Shown one piece after another: positions 58,711-59,395 of a DNA stretch of 59,395 bases. The notes beneath the pieces were generated by a model that did not search any database, had not been told where the DNA came from, and worked only from the letters and a program-made list of their open reading frames with translations. The translations under genes and the position numbers were made by a program. How positions within the stretch are numbered: position 1 is the stretch's first letter; each line of letters begins with the position of its first letter. The DNA is from a virus: the IMG/VR virus record IMGVR_UViG_3300036884_000265, positions 1-59,395 of that record. One strand, written 5' to 3'.

Positions 58711-59395
58711 AGTGTACCCCCTAAACCAAATTTTTCTCCTTCCTTAATCATTTCTTTCAACTCCTCAAATGAATTTTTGTTATAAGATTTATGTGGGCAC
58801 TTAAAATTTTCAGCTGCCTTTAAACATTCTTCTTCAGCCTCATCCTGCGTATCTCCTAATCCAACTACTTTAACAATTGTTGAACCATTTTTCTTAAATG
58901 GAATATGCTGAAATATACCTTCAACTTTACAAGCTGTTCTCAATTTAACACTAAGCCAATCCTTAGGATCAAACTCAAATGGAGTAGGTTCATCTGCACA
59001 ATCAGCAGAATCAACACTTAATTCAGCTCCAAATTTTGTGCGAAATTCAGGTTCAACAACTTCCCCATGAGCAATTCCTTGGACAATTTTAGGAAAGTTT
59101 TTATATTCTGATGTAATAACCCCAGCAGGTGGATTACCAAATCTTGAACATATATCACTGAAGTGAGGAACTTTATTCTTTCCTTGTCTAAATTCAGTTG
59201 ATATTGCCCCATCAACTTCACAACCTAAATAAACTGGAGCCATAGCTTCATGTATTGTCTTAAGTGGTTTAATAATTTCATTCATATTAACTACTCGACA
59301 TAAGTAAGAATCACCTTTATGTTCCCAGCCATATAAGCCCATTTTAAAAGGAATACCCTTACAAATAAAAACATCATCTCCCGGCTCACTTCCCT
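58707..59395 (-). CDS. ATP-grasp (PurD-like) ligase, C-terminal part, cut by window edge
   Basis: Continuation of the gene at 1-711. The piece before 59292 duplicates codons read at the left end (EGSEPGDDVFICKG). The C-terminal half includes EVDGAISTEFRQG, FSDICSRFGNPP, a probable catalytic/ATP-site region, and an insertion-free end. The 212-codon ATG at 59342 is an internal Met, not the start. Joined, the protein has 431 residues. Confidence 0.75.
   Translation of the reverse strand, partial: GSEPGDDVFICKGIPFKMGLYGWEHKGDSYLCRVVNMNEIIKPLKTIHEAMAPVYLGCEVDGAISTEFRQGKNKVPHFSDICSRFGNPPAGVITSEYKNFPKIVQGIAHGEVVEPEFRTKFGAELSVDSADCADEPTPFEFDPKDWLSVKLRTACKVEGIFQHIPFKKNGSTIVKVVGLGDTQDEAEEECLKAAENFKCPHKSYNKNSFEELKEMIKEGEKFGLGGTL
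59292..59395. repeat. Terminal redundancy, right copy
   Basis: Same 104 bases as 1-104 with one difference (C at 59296, T at base 5). The change turns a Gln codon into Arg in the ATP-grasp gene. Confidence 0.9.

Noticed and set aside
1-59395. CRISPR array, integrase, transposase or rRNA
   Set aside because: No regularly spaced repeats, no tyrosine or serine recombinase motifs, no transposase-like protein and no rRNA-like sequence seen on either strand.

Overview
The window is one complete, circularly closing genome of a tailed bacteriophage. The first 104 bases recur at the right end (59292-59395) with one mismatch, and an ATP-grasp gene cut by both ends joins in frame across the junction to give a 431-residue ORF. 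The unique length is therefore about 59,291 bp. Terminase, a P22-like portal of 778 aa and an N4-gp56/DUF4043-type capsid protein are present. Several probable ejection proteins are present, while no tape measure, sheath or tail-tube gene is recognisable, so I infer a short-tailed (podovirus-like) particle. Strong AGGAGG ribosome sites, sigma70-like promoters, Sec-type signal peptides and a lipobox protein point to a bacterial, probably Gram-negative, host. I see no integrase, lysogeny module, RNA polymerase or CRISPR array. The DNA is AT-rich, except for a richer island at about 45.4-51.9 kb.

Layout. Leftward (minus strand) from a divergent control region at 25.64-26.37 kb: HTH-like protein, likely TerS, TerL, portal, a tandem pair of small paralogues, scaffold, major capsid protein, likely decoration protein, head-tail adaptors, a 732-aa tail/plug protein, a two-domain glycosyltransferase, a GNAT-like protein and a row of probable ejection proteins ending in a 1431-aa polyvalent-like protein. 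The ATP-grasp gene then crosses the map origin. Still leftward (58.7 to 46.6 kb) come fibre-type proteins, five of which begin with signal-peptide-like segments, then a lysis cassette (TM proteins, CHAP-like endolysin, lipoprotein, DUF1353, holin).

Rightward (plus strand, 26.3 to 46.5 kb) is the early/replication arm. First come more than 30 tiny tightly packed genes, many encoding Cys-rich zinc-ribbon-like or single-TM mini-proteins. Then come a PD-(D/E)XK nuclease with a four-Cys cluster, a Sak4-like ATPase, an ssDNA-binding-like protein, a ParB-methyltransferase fusion, a uracil-glycosylase/DNA polymerase A fusion, a deoxyribosyltransferase-like protein and a DUF3987-like ATPase. The two arms converge on a large hairpin at 46.55-46.60 kb.

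The most unusual signals are: nine dispersed copies of a 13-bp palindrome (CGTAATNATTACG) with conserved asymmetric flanks, mostly at gene boundaries; predicted export signals on nearly every fibre-locus protein; a lysis-region gene split by an in-frame TAG; a tRNA-Leu-like RNA with an abnormal centre; a structured leader before the nuclease; and a family of near-perfect promoters sharing an upstream CCTGAAAATA box and an ATGGAAYGATG motif.
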